The notes under the pieces: generated by a model
Told to the model about the DNA's origin: nothing
What the model saw: the letters and a program-made list of their open reading frames with translations, nothing else
Databases searched by the model: none
Shown: piece after piece, positions 14,320 to 26,260 of the stretch
Position numbering within the stretch: the stretch's first letter is position 1
Layout of the letters: every line of letters starts with the position of its first letter
Source: Apostichopus japonicus
Taxonomy: Eukaryota > Echinodermata > Holothuroidea > Aspidochirotida > Stichopodidae
DNA length: 64,000 nucleotides
Direction: 5' to 3'
Assembly: GCF_037975245.1 (NCBI RefSeq)
Contig: NC_092575.1
Coordinates: 12,079,001-12,143,000 of the forward strand
Position numbers and translations under genes: made by a program

Positions 14320-14585
14320 GGCATTTGAAGCAATTAGGCTTAGCAGTCGGGAGGTTCCGGGTTCGATACCCGGCCGGATCATAGTAAGGTGGGGTTTCCA
14401 TCCCAAGAGCAATCTACGGGTTTACCATCTGAAGTGGCTTTCTAAATTGAAGAGATTCCAAACTTGAGATATAATGTTGAATTGGGAAGTCACCCGACGT
14501 GAAAGTTGTAATGCGTAAGCCCTTGCGTAGTCGCTTAAACGTTGTAAAATTAACTGCCTGATTATGATTATGATTATGATTATTG
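14320..14585 (+). mobile_element. SINE family C, tRNA-derived with (TTATGA)n tail
   Basis: A B box and T-arm-like sequence (CCGGGTTCGATACCCGG, about 14358-14373) is preceded by a tRNA-like left part. It is followed by about 190 bp of non-tRNA body with TTTACCATCTGAAGTGGC and CTTGCGTAGTCGCTTAAACG. It ends in four TTATGA-like units at 14559-14585. A tRNA head, body and short tandem tail is the usual SINE plan, and the body may relate to the Deu-type SINEs of deuterostomes, which I cannot check. The 5' boundary is uncertain and no target duplication was found. Confidence 0.6.
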
Positions 14586-17500
14586 ATATTACTATTGTCT
14601 CAACAATATAACACAACCTTGCGTTTTTTGATCAGTTGTGCGACCTTATAGAACACATCGGTACCGAACTTATGGCGCTCGGTTTACAAATGACCCCTGC
14701 ACCAGTAAGTTGACTAACTAGAGTTATATGACTACTTAAAGGGCACCATGGTGTACGCAAGCAGGTAGCATTAAGTTGCTATATGTCCCCCCCCCTTCTT
14801 CTCAAAAGTCGGCCCGTCCTCCACGTTTTACCTCTCCAGAACACCTTCAAGCGGGAAGAGGTAGGGTGAGATGAGAGGAGAGGAGAGGAGAGTGGCGGGG
14901 ATATAGTCTCTTGGCATTATTATCTTCGAGGATGAGAAACTTTCAATTTCGCAATAATTGTAAGCATAATTTAATAAATAAGACGAAAAAGAGAAAAGTT
15001 TGTTTTAAAAATTTTAGATTTAATATTTCTGGACGATCCAGTTTCAAAATCATTGTCACGTAAAGTTTACAAATATTTTTCTTAAATCAATTATTTTGGA
15101 GAAAAAAACAAGAGAAATTCAACTTTTTACAAATTATTTCACATTTTTTCAAATTCTACATAGAAAAAAAAATTCACAATGAAAAATCTTCTGAAACAAA
15201 GATTACGTATATAAATTATGCGTCACGTTTAAATATATTAATTAATAATTAAAAACGGGCAAAACTAGAACATATTGAACTGCCAAGGAGGATTCGGTGG
15301 GATACGTGACGTTAATTTTATTCAGTAACCAGAGTTGTGACAGCAAAGTGTGACAGCAAGTTGTGACAGCAAGTCAATGACAACTAACTAATTGCGTATA
15401 TTCGGTGATAATGAAAACTACGTATTCGAAGACCAATAAAATAAAAATAATGAAAAAATGTCTTCATATAAATTTTATGCCTAGATGAATATCACAAGGT
15501 TTCAATTTATGCCCATTATGATTCTTTTAAACTCTTCTGCTACGAATACTGACTTAATTAATCATATTTTCATAATGATATAATTTAAAATAAACACTCT
15601 ATATATTATATCGGTATGAGCATGTTCTTAACATGTTTGCTGCAATGCTTAGATCGTTCTACATTATTTTACTTAGTCATTTCTTCCCCTCTTTTTTTGA
15701 GGGTGGGGTGGTGGTGAGGGGGGGTGAAAATGTGAAATTTGGGTCGGAAATTTTCAAGGTGACGCAATAAATCTTAGGGCAGGTTAATTATACGACGTAG
15801 TCAATGTAGACAGGTGTATACACACAACAATGTTACGTTATTAAAACCATAAAACGTTAATATAATCGAAACTTGTGCTATTTATTCGAATACATGAAAA
15901 CAAAGAATAATTTATGAGAGATATTTGGCGATATTTGTTACACAAATACATTGACTTTAAAGGGGGTGACATGTATCAACAAAACTTTTAAAGAAAATGT
16001 CCTTAATCGCTATAGGTATACCACATACTAGCATATATATATTGTGATAATATGCTTGATACCAAAGAAAAGTGACTTTGGATAAACATATTGTAAAAGT
16101 TTGTGAGTGCATCTGAGGTCGAAGTTAGCAAACAAGAAAGATGACTTTCATGTCACGCACGGAACCGTATCTGGATTCCGAGGACGGACCGACGGCAATC
16201 TGGACCCCGGGCCAAAAAGAGATGTTCGCGCACCTCTTGCAACAATACAAAGGTCAGGGGGTTCCTGGCCTCTCTTCATATAGACTTGGTTCCCTTCTGG
16301 GCAAGACCTATCTAATGTGCATAAGGCCCATAATAATTCAATCAACTTGTACGCAATCGATACTAAATATCACATTTGATTACTAAGTTGTGAATATGCT
16401 ACTGGGCTCCCTTTTTTCTCTGAACCCTTGGTAGCTGCCCGATTGTCCGACCGGTCAGTTCTCCACCCCCCCCCCCCTGGCTGGTGTCGTTATACACAAT
16501 GGAACATACATCTGACGATTTATTAGCATGCATCAAACAAAAATTTGACCTCATACAAATAAATGAAGTATTACATAATCACTATCTTGGTGACTTGTTC
16601 GCATTTCATTTTATGAAGAAACCAAAAACAGCCTCTGTTGTTATTTTTAACCCTGTTATATAAATAACATTGTCAACAAAGTGATTGCATCATAACTGAT
16701 ATAAAACGGTCATTTCAAATGTATTTATTAGTTACTGGTAAACAATAAATACATACAACTTCGTGTACAATCGTAGGATATTACTTAAAGGGGTACTCCG
16801 GTGGCTAATGTGCATTGTTTTATTGAACAAAATGGCTGCCTTGATTCTTTGTACCTTTCGAGCAAAATAAGATCCAATGACAATTTTTTTTTTTAATTTT
16901 GGTGAAATTTTAGCCATATTTTTACAACCGTCAAATTATTGATATCACCATGGCTGTTGGGTTTAAAACTGTCTTCATTTTTTCGTCATTTATCACAAAT
17001 ATGCGATTCACCGCGGCAAAAATAATTATTAGAATTTTATCATAAGATTTTTTTGTGGCAACAATAGGATACATTCAAATAAATGTGTATAGAGATAATA
17101 ACAAGATATTGTTATGGGGTATTAAAGAAACATGTGTAACCCCCCCCCCAACCCCGCTCTATATATATAGGCTTAAGCGTAACACTGTATGCCACCGGAA
17201 CATCCCTTCCATCAGGCACGAATCCAAAGGGGTGGGTGGCGGTGTACACCCACCCCGTTTCAACCCAACCCCAAAATCGGTAGATTCTAGCACAAACTTG
17301 CGTGTATTCCTAATTATGGACCTAATTTATAGTCTAAATATGTCTCAAAATGCACCATTTCACGTCCTTACTCTAATTTATTTTATCTAACGGAGGACCT
17401 CCAGACACCCCCTACATGGGAACATGCGTCTAGGACCCGAGGGCCACACCCACTCTTTTTAATGACCCTGGATCCACCCATGTTCATTACTAACGATATT

Positions 17501-17990
17501 ATTTACCATAGTTATGACATGAACCTTTTTATCGAGCTTCAATGATAAAAAAGGACTTTTTTGCCATTTTCTGTTAAAAACGAATAAACTTGGAATATTA
17601 TCAAAACATGAATTGAATATAATTAACGAACTATTGGTTTTATTCCACGACGTGTTTTCCCTTTCAATGGATATAATATTTTTTTTTTTACTGTCATGAT
17701 GAGAATTTTGAAACCATTCTGGCATTTTTTTCTTCTGAAGTTCAGGAACCTTCGTTTTCTCTTAGTAGTAGTTGATCCCATTGCAGGCATTTTTTTCTGT
17801 CGTATATAGCCCCCCCCCCCCCCCCGATTTGTTGCCCTCAAGTCGGTCCGTCGGTCTCTCGTCGTAAGTGGTAGTGTTCTTGATTTCCATTCCATACTTG
17901 CTAGCTGCGGTTACTTTACATGTATTCATGTCACTTTGCGGAAAAGATTCTCTTGTACGTCACACAAATCCAAAGATAATTTACAGGACA
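14586..17990. other. Non-coding flank of the LHX1/5 3' end
   Basis: No supported gene. It contains a GAGAG purine tract (about 14869-14892), a triple TTGTGACAGCAAG repeat (15335-15373), and C runs near 14787, 16466 and 17811. A TTAAAGGGGTACTCCGG sequence at about 16786 resembles a transposon terminus without a visible partner. Confidence 0.5.
15335..15373. repeat. Three tandem copies of TTGTGACAGCAAG
   Basis: Units of about 13-14 bp, each with TGTGACAGC. TGACAG is the core site of TALE homeodomain proteins (MEIS/TGIF class), so this could be a homotypic site cluster about 2.8 kb beyond the LHX1/5 stop. Confidence 0.55.
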
Positions 17991-18028
17991 TTTATTTCTC
18001 CAAAAAACAACAATCCTCTTCTTTTATT
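17991..18028 (-). promoter_or_regulatory. Candidate polyadenylation signals of the LHX1/5 gene
   Basis: Two AATAAA hexamers on the minus strand, at 18023-18028 and 17991-17996, lie about 136 and 168 bases after the LHX1/5 stop codon. Either would give a short 3' UTR. Further AATAAA copies occur downstream (for example 17638-17643), so the true 3' end cannot be fixed without transcript data. Confidence 0.45.
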
Positions 18029-18163
18029 CACATATAGACTTCGTATCAGTTGCGTAAAACTTCACAAATAAATAACAAACATCACACGTTTTTTTCTTCC
18101 CCCCTCTCTAAGATTACATCTCTTTAAAAGCTCTGACAAAAAATTCAACAAACTATATATTAG

Positions 18164-18612
18164 CTACCATGCTCCGTCGGCAACTTCTGGAACACGGTAA
18201 CCATTCCCACCGATGACACCATTGGGTGGTCCTCCATTTTGCATTGACACTGGATTGGAAACACTCCTTGGTGGCAGCGAAGTGTACCTCTCTCCGATTG
18301 TTAATAAATCCCCGTTTGACCCTGACAAAGGTTGCATCGAGTCCGTGTTCGTACCGTTCATTTCTTTGGTTGGGTGCAAGAATTGCGGTCCCTCCATTGG
18401 ACCGTGCATGCTATGTGGTGGCAGCGGTTGTTCGACAGATGTCATGGGTGTCCCAGGTGGGATCTGAGGATGGGGTGGCATGTAAGGTCCCATGTCGGAA
18501 CCGGGATCTTGTCCATTGTGATGTGGGGCATGTGGGTGGTGGGGGTGATGATGTCCAGGAGGGAAAATATCAAAATATCCCTGAGGTCCAAAGAAATCAG
18601 GATGAGATGGAT
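18164..18612 (-). CDS. lhx1: LHX1/5 terminal exon (Pro/His-rich C-terminal activation region, stop)
   Basis: This is the last coding exon, with 149 residues (counting the split first codon) followed by TAG. It opens DPSHPDFFGPQGYFDIFPPG, which aligns with the SEYYGPGGNYDFFPQG motif at the same place in vertebrate LHX1. This confirms the family call and the exon order. A His/Pro block (GHHHPHHPHAPHH) follows, then a Met/Pro-rich region (MGPYMPPHPQIPPGTPM), then a Ser/Gly/Asn-rich tail ending VADGAW. Vertebrate LHX1 and LHX5 also end in a hydrophobic residue plus Trp (EAAVW), so the stop is likely genuine. The acceptor is TTTTTAATTTCAG|ATCC, and the phase fits the preceding exon. Overlapping open frames on the plus strand here are shadows produced by low stop density. 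The tail is longer than in vertebrates and is probably a transactivation region, inferred from composition only. Confidence 0.93.
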
Positions 18613-19447
18613 CTGAAATTAAAAACAAAGAGAAGAGAAACAAAGAATTAGTTACCTTCCGTTTATCGTGAAGAATTTTTTTCAGGAATGTCACATTTTT
18701 GTGTGTTTCTTTCACAGTATTTATTTGCGTTTGACAACCTATAATTATCTCCTCCACCCTCTGTTACGAATTTCTAGATCCGCTATACTTGGCTTGTTTG
18801 GTCTTGTTTTATTCACCTTCAGTCCCATACAGAGATGTCATCACGAATCTTGTCCTATATGTTGTCAAGTTGGGGGTCTAGTTAAATTAAGCACATCATC
18901 AAATGTATGTTTTAACACCGACACAGAATGCTCTGTACTATTTACAATACGAATAATATTGAAGGCATCGGTTCATGGACCTGTAAATATATATAAAGTG
19001 GCATTCCGAACCGTATATATACACTGTCACCTAAGCCTTACTTCCCTATAGTGGAGCACCAAGAAGAAGCTAATGCGAGAACAGTGGGCGTGTATTAATC
19101 CGACGCACCGTCACAGCAGGCGTGTCGATCTAAAAAAAAGGCCACTGAACGCGTGTCCGTCCTTATTGTGACCCGCTTGTTAGATGGAGGCCCCATTAAT
19201 CTCGATCAAATTGTTGTCGTTTTTTAAGACAAGGGCGAATACTTAACACACACTGTATCGTCAGGGTCAACAGAGGAGGGGGAAGGACAAGGGGGAGTTT
19301 GATTTAGGGTGGGGAGTGTGTTATCAACATGGAGTCTTAGCCTTGCGTCGTTTCGCTTACAATATTTAAAGGTATCTATATCCTTGTGCATGAAAGATAC
19401 ATTCTGTTCCCGATTTATTAAAGCTTTTAAAATATAATTTAATATGT

Positions 19448-19550
19448 GGAATGTTCCTTTAAGGATAAAATTGATCATGATATCTGCTCCTTAGTGCAGG
19501 TCTAAATATTAGCTTTTAACCCTTTATAAGTACTAATATCTCAACAAAAA
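19448..19550. mobile_element. Interspersed repeat family D, copy 2
   Basis: Diverged copy of the repeat at 13881-13986 in the same orientation. It starts GGAATGTTCCTTTAAGG and ends near CTAATATCTCAAC. Confidence 0.5.
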
Positions 19551-20842
19551 ATATGTTCTTTTAACTTCGTATGAAGTACAGAGCACCTTCTGGATGACAT
19601 GCAACAGCTTTTGCCCTTGAAAAAATGGTAATATATTGTAAAACAATTGTCATTTGAGGCCATAAAAGTCGTATGTTTTCCCATAAAGTTTCGTGTTACG
19701 TCTGTGGAACTGAGCTAATGATCTGTGTACTAGACTTAATAGTCCAGTCACTTTAATAGATTAACCCAAGCCGTTTAAACGGTCATTTCTCAAAATCAAA
19801 AGTGTTACATATAGAAATGCAATTTCGGTCTAAAACATATCATAATTAGTGTTGTGCCTAAAGTCATGCTTGAATGTGAATAGTGTGTGAGTGACGAAAT
19901 GTGGAGAATATATTCATTAACAACAAGCTCATTATCACTCATCACTTTGGTTAATTGATCTAGGCGGGTGTCTCAACTCTTTGAATTGCAATTTTAATAT
20001 TAAGTCATACTTCGTGTAGATATGTTATTAGTTGTTGAACTAACCTAAAATATTCCATCTCTGTTTTCTTTTCTTTTTTGTATTATATTTGTTGGCGAAA
20101 AACTAAAGACATTTGTTTATTGAAAAAAACGGATCAAACCACATTCGTCTTCTACTTAACATTTGTCGAGTGAAATCTCTGACGTGAACCATTAAAAGAG
20201 AAAGAAAGAAGAAAAAAAATGAGCAACACCCTGAGCTACTAATACTTTGACAAGGCGTAGTATATATGATTTATAGGTTACATCTGTTAGGATACCATTG
20301 TTATTAAAGCTTAGGCTAGGTTATACTTTAGTGTTGTAATCCATTTAATTAAGAATTGTCGTAACAACTTTAACAAGCTGAGGAGGCTGCAAATCAAAAA
20401 GACGCGAGTTAAAGTTTTAGAATCAACAGGAGAGATTGGAAAAGTTAGGTCAACCAATCAACTTGTTTCTATTACTAGAGACAGGGTTGGAGGCGGTTGG
20501 GAATGCAGTTTATGACTTTTGTGTACTTAGGGAATCCATCGTATTAAAACTTCATGGTTAAATCGATTGACTAAGATTATCGTGGTCTCAAGCGTTTCCT
20601 TAGTTTTCCATGTCGAACTCAAAATCCGTTGAGGGGATGGAAAGCGCTACGAGTGTTAATCACGGCGGTAGCTTGAAGCGCGAAGTAAGGAGCGCCGTGA
20701 GGGCAATAAAGACAGACACACCATCTTATGAAATTAGCTAGTATAACATGGGACTCAACACGAAAATACTTTGTTTATGCTTTCTTTTGACAAATCTTTT
20801 GTTGATGTCTCTCGATATATTATTAAAGAACGCAAAGGACAG

Positions 20843-21147
20843 CCGATTCAAAACAGAGATTATAGTAACTGCTGTAAATCTTAAAGTTTTGTACTACAGT
20901 GAATACTGGATTGTGCTCAGCTGATAAATCGGTAGCATGTGCTATTAGGTTTACAATTAGAACTAAAGAAATGTGTAATAACAACGTATCCCAACAATTA
21001 ACTGGATTTTTTGATATTACACGTATCTTCAGTTCTTATACTGTAATTCTAATAGCACATGCTACCGATTTATAGCACGATCCAGTTTTGACTTTGGTAT
21101 AAAACTTAAAGATTTACAGTCGTAGCTGTGTTCTCTGTGTGTATCGG
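20843..21147. mobile_element. Long inverted-repeat (hairpin) element, about 305 bp
   Basis: Two arms of roughly 135 bp are complementary with scattered mismatches around a loop of about 35 bp. The best-matched part is ATAAATCGGTAGCATGTGCT in the left arm (20923-20942), which is exactly complementary to 21052-21071. The outer ends are CCGAT and ATCGG. Flanking GCAAAGGACAG (20832-20842) and GCAAAGGAACAG (21150-21161) could be an imperfect target duplication. This fits a foldback MITE; a transcript of it would form a long hairpin. Confidence 0.75.
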
Positions 21148-22313
21148 ATGCAAAGGAACAGTTAGCGTATACTGTGTCCTATCGCTGATATGATGTAGGT
21201 GCGCGTATTATAGGAACCACAACCAGCCAAGTTTAAGAGGGAAAAGTCAACCTGCGAGCATATGATTCTACTCTCTTAATCAGCCTCGGTTGAAAGACGG
21301 TTCAAATTCATGATTTAGATGAAATTATTGGAAAATAAAAGGAAAATGGTTCAATTGGACATTTACGTAGGCAAAGTTATCTAACAAAAAAGCAAAAAAA
21401 AAAAAAAAATACATCACTTTGACATAATCTAAATTATTTATTGATATTTACAGCATTCATGAAAGCTATCATCATACTCTATTGTACTCGTACTAAATCA
21501 ATGACGTTAACAGAGTATTTTCTTTAATTGAGTTCTTGTTCTTAGAAATTAGGAAGCAACATCAGAGGAATGTCGTCGACTTAAAGAAGCATTGCAAGCA
21601 TTTTGACATATCTTAAAAGGCCAATATCTTCAAAACGACAGAAATTACCATAGAAATATTAATACCACTCACGGAACTTCTATATATACTTGGACTTGAT
21701 AGTTGGTTGACACAACAAATTCTCTGTGTGTGTTTGATAAGTGACGTTGTCTGTGAAGGTGGAATGGACATTGCAGATCAGGTGCATATGTTAAAGCATC
21801 TTTTAATTGGCCGCCCGAGGTGAAAGCAAGATGGTGTCATTTTTGTGTGGTCCAAAATAAAACAAAGGGGGGAAGAAAGCGCCGTAACCCACGTTATATG
21901 TATAAACTGGTGTGTAGACCCTAAGTCAATGACTCCATACAACACCTGTCGCCGCATGTTCGCCTCTTCACCTAGTTCACGCATATTTTCCATCGTTTGT
22001 ATAGGTTTCACCTTGCCCCCATGGAAGTATATAGTGTCAATTGCTTGGTCTATCTTTCTATTCGTTTTGACGTATTTCAAGAACATGCTTTCACGACTTA
22101 ACAACTATTAATTCACGAGAGCTGACCATGACGTCACCAATCGGTCAGTGAAGGTCACCTTATACTATGTGGGTCAGGTAAATGTGGAGTATTTCTTTAT
22201 ACCTGGAGTTGAAGTCCAATATTTGATGAGAGTACGACAAGGAAGTTTATTATTTACATTTGCTCCATACACACACATATGCGCACACAATATTATATGT
22301 ATGTATATGTATA

Positions 22314-22318
<5 letters not shown>

Positions 22319-22358
<40 letters not shown>

Positions 22359-22400
22359 ATATATATATAGGGATATATATATAGGGATATATATAATATG
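22319..22400. repeat. (TA)n microsatellite with ATATATAGGG units
   Basis: A (TA)n run followed by three ATATATATAGGG units at about 22350-22390, preceded by ATGTAT repeats. Confidence 0.9.
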
Positions 22401-22644
22401 TATAGGCATAAGATTATTGAAGCGCCATAAAATTGCATTTAGATAACGGATATTTTTTTTTAAACAAAATTCGTATAAGTGACTGTAGAACGGCAAACTG
22501 ACTGCAAAATTATAAGCAAACTGCAAATGTTTTATTTGAGAAAGCCATTACATAATATTTTGCCGTATTAACAGCTTTCTTGTGTCGCGATTCAACACCT
22601 TTCAGACTAACAAATGGGATTTTGACAGCCAAGAATATAGTATT

Positions 22645-24520
22645 CAGGTGCGTATCCAGGGGGGGGCGTTGGGGGCGCGCGCCCCCCGGGTAAGAAAAAG
22701 AGGAGAGGAAAAAAAGAGAAGAAAAAAAGGAAAAAAGAGGGGGAAAAGAGGAGGAGGAAGGAAGGGAAAAGAAAAAGAAGAAAGAGAGAAAAAAGAGGAG
22801 GGAGTAGACTAAATATGCCAAGACACCGGGAAGAGAAAGACGAACAGTGACATCATTACAGCGCTGATCCATATTATATACACAGGGTAGCCAGTGACGG
22901 ATCGAGGATGTCGGAAGGGCGGGCGCATCACCCTACCCCTTTCACCGACAACTCCATATTTGACGTTTCCATTTTTCCTCTCTCACTAATGTATCTATAT
23001 ATATACTATTTATGGTCTACCATAACGCGTGTGTGTGTGTATGGACGCCTTAAACCATTGTGCTCTGAAACCAACTGTGGCTGGTCGGAGTCGTCGGAGA
23101 ACATGACGCATTTCGGGAAGGGGGCGACCGCCCCCCGAGCATATTTTTTTTATGATATCGCTAGTAAATTCAAATTAGAAAATGCTTAGATGCAACTTAC
23201 AAGGCAGTGGAAGTGTCATATCCAGCGATCTGGGAGGCATTTTCGGCCAAAATTTTCTTGTACACTTCGCGCCAACTCGTGGTGGCGCTACGCTTAGATA
23301 GTTTGCCTACAGGCTTCGCCCCTCCTTTGGCAAAGTATTCGCTACGCCCCTGTTCGAATTTGTAAACCACACAGCAGATATCACATCATATATCAGTGAG
23401 CATGAAAATCGAGGTTCCAGGATGAACAGCCTCAAAACTGTCGATGTGTGTAGTCATAGTAACCCATTTGATTTTGGGGACTGTAACGACTTTACCCGAA
23501 AAATATAACCTAAATTTTTCGCGCGCTCCGCGCGCGTTTAACACGTTAATATCAATATCATATAAGTAAGCATCGGTTATTACCTCGAATGTCATTGTCT
23601 ACCGTACGGTTCGTGGAAATTGCGCAGTATACCGCGGGATGCTGTAAACAACGAAATGTCTTATGTAGATGGAGAAAAAGCATGGAGGTCCAATTATGTC
23701 AAATTCTCTTTTACATTAGTAATGTCGAATTAGTCGGCCAAGCTTACAACTTTATTTTAATTATCCAGGAGATATTTTTTAAACTATTCATTTCCTTTAG
23801 CTACATCATTGCAATTTATTTTTCTTTCAGTAGGAGCCCCTGCCTCCTACGCCTATGTGTGTATTGTTCGGTTGAAGGAAATATCTGCTATTTCTTCATT
23901 TCCTTCAACCAAGTTTTATAGTAGCCGTTATAAGAGGTTTTAATATTTCTACACCAATAAATTAGTGTGTCTGAATTTTCCAAAATTTCCTCACCAACAT
24001 TCTTCATCATACTTCCCTCTACTAGTGTAATTTTGACCGGTGTGTTAGGGGTTCAAGTAGGTTTTTCTATATTGGTTGTCCATAGATGACATTTTTTGCA
24101 ACATTATGGGTATGTTTTGAAGTGAGTTTATTCACGAGAAATGTGAATTTTCAAATTCTCAACAAATAATGGGCTGAAAACATTGAAAAGTGGGGCTGTC
24201 GGGTATTGTGGACCGCGACGTAGAATCACCTACAAAAGCAATGACCCACAGGAGATGCGATGAGGTCGAACATGATGTGTGACTGGTGAAAATCTTCAAA
24301 AAGGTTATGGATGGAAAGAAAACTAGTGGGAAATACTTGGTTCTCAGGTAAAAGTGTACATCTGGTTGGTCATTTTCAAGCCCGAGAAGTGCCATTTCCG
24401 GTGATCTGGGGGGTATCAAAACCAGAAATTTTCTTGTACGCTACGCGCCAACCGATGGTGGCGCTCCGCTTAGATATTAATTCGCGCCCCCCGGGTTAGG
24501 AAATCCTGGATACGCGCCTG
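22645..24520. mobile_element. Terminal-inverted-repeat DNA element, about 1.9 kb, non-autonomous
   Basis: The left end CAGGTGCGTATCCAGG (22645-22660) and the right end, read in reverse as CAGGCGCGTATCCAGG, match at 15 of 16 positions. GTATT lies directly outside both ends (22640-22644 and 24521-24525), as a 5-bp target duplication would. Inside, a segment of about 85 bp near 23220-23305 recurs at about 24396-24480 (TTTTCTTGTAC..T.CGCGCCAAC), so an internal duplication or nested copy is likely. There is no transposase-like open frame. The superfamily is unknown. Confidence 0.65.
22692..22804 (+). repeat. Pure polypurine tract, 113 nt
   Basis: 113 consecutive A or G bases with no pyrimidine, inside the 1.9-kb element. 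Such tracts can adopt triplex (H-DNA) structure. Confidence 0.95.
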
Positions 24521-25910
24521 GTATTATGTGGCTTATAGAAATCGTGTATACTGAATATATCTTGTAAATGAACACCTGTGTAAGCAATATTTCCAGGGAT
24601 TAATATATGTTTATTATAGTTTACTTTGGAACAAATCAGGGATCGTGCATAGTCCTATATTGAATCTCAGGTGTTCCTGTTATATTCTCTCACCCACCCC
24701 CCCCCCCCGTCCTCCCTTTTTATGTTTCCACACAATTGTAAGCCTACACCTGAACGTTTTTGAAAGTATTTTATCCATACACTTTTATTCACTGTCATTT
24801 TCTTATCTTTCAGAATACAACTTTTTGTTCTGCGCCCTGACCATAAGTGTGTACTTTACTGGTATATTTTTGGTTGTTTTGTGTATAAGTAAACATACTT
24901 CTACATATATGAGAGGGATTTGTTCTTGTATATTCAGGTGTCATGGCCATCTCTTTTTGCTTTGAATTTTCTTGTCTTCTTTTACTTTGTTGTTGTCCAT
25001 TTTTTCGTTCTTTCCACTTGTTCGCCTGTCACTTCTAGTCAATTCCTATACGCATGAAAACTTCAAAGAATACGCGCCTATTGATTCGCAGGTTGGAAGG
25101 ACAGGTGTTTTCTACTAACCAGAAAACCTTAAAGATTACTCAGAGCAGAGTGACCGACTACACCACCCCCTGTCCGTGGCCTCAACTTCCAGGGGAAGCC
25201 GCTTATATGCAGGGTTTCCCATGCCTGAATGAACACTACACAAGAATGAACAAGGTGAAGTTTTGAAGTAGTAGTTTAATTTTAAGAAAAGCAAACCATA
25301 CTCGGCCCCCCAAAAACAAAACAAAAAACATCACATCTTCCTGTACACCCCCTGTGAAGAATGTAACGCTTTGCACAGGATATTTCTCTTATTATAATTC
25401 CGAACATTCTTGTGTGCAATAACAAGTCACAGTTACCTTGTAGCTACATATTTGTTTAATGTTTGATGACCATTGTCGAGGGGGTGGGGGGGGGGGAGGG
25501 GGAGAGGAAGGGACCAATATTGCCCAGACCTTGATGATCTCCGAAAAGAGCCGGTTGGTGCTACTAGTAAAATTGATAAATGTTCGATACTATTCGACAC
25601 CTCAAAATCCTACAAGGAAAATATGTCATTGTCTTGATATCGAGGTTCAATACATGTAATGAATAAATGGGCGAAAAGTTATGAAATGCGTGTCAATTAA
25701 CACTAATCAGGCTGTACTCGCAGAGTTGTCTGTAATCATACTCGGCCTTTAGGGTCTGTACTCATATACTGGGACTCGAGGCATTTTGAATAATATCATA
25801 GGTACGGTACTAGTGTTAAGAATTGTGTACTCGTATTCGTGGTTAAGTCCTTGTAGTTGTACTCTTATTCATACCAAGGCAGTTCTGCATGTACTCATCA
25901 TCATGTGTTG

Positions 25911-26260
25911 TACTCGTACTTACGCTGTTGTACTTGTACTCATGCTGTTGTACTCATACTCATGCTGTTGTACTCGTACTCATGGTTTTGTACTCGTACT
26001 CATCCGGTTGTACTAGTACTTATGGTGTTGTCATAGTACTCATGCTGTTGTACTCGTACTCACGCTGTTGTACTCATACTCATGCTGTTGTACTCGTACT
26101 CATGCTGTTGTACTCATACTCACGCTGTTGTACTCATACTCATACTGTTGTACTCGTACTCATGCTGTTGTACTCATACTCACGCTGTTGTACTCATACT
26201 CATGCTGTTGTACTCGTACTCACGTTGATGTACTCGTACCCATGCTGTTGTACTCATACT
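25911..26260. repeat. 20-bp minisatellite, about 17 copies
   Basis: The unit is TACTCGTACTCATGCTGTTG, with G/A variation at the sixth base and T/C in CATGC/CACGC. The two variants alternate in much of the array. Degenerate copies extend back to about 25810. Long plus-strand frames of Leu/Tyr/Ser repeats are a by-product of the unit and not a protein. Confidence 0.95.

Noticed and set aside
18213-18651. Plus-strand open frames opposite the LHX1/5 terminal exon
   Set aside because: They lie antisense to a well-supported exon and owe their length to its composition.
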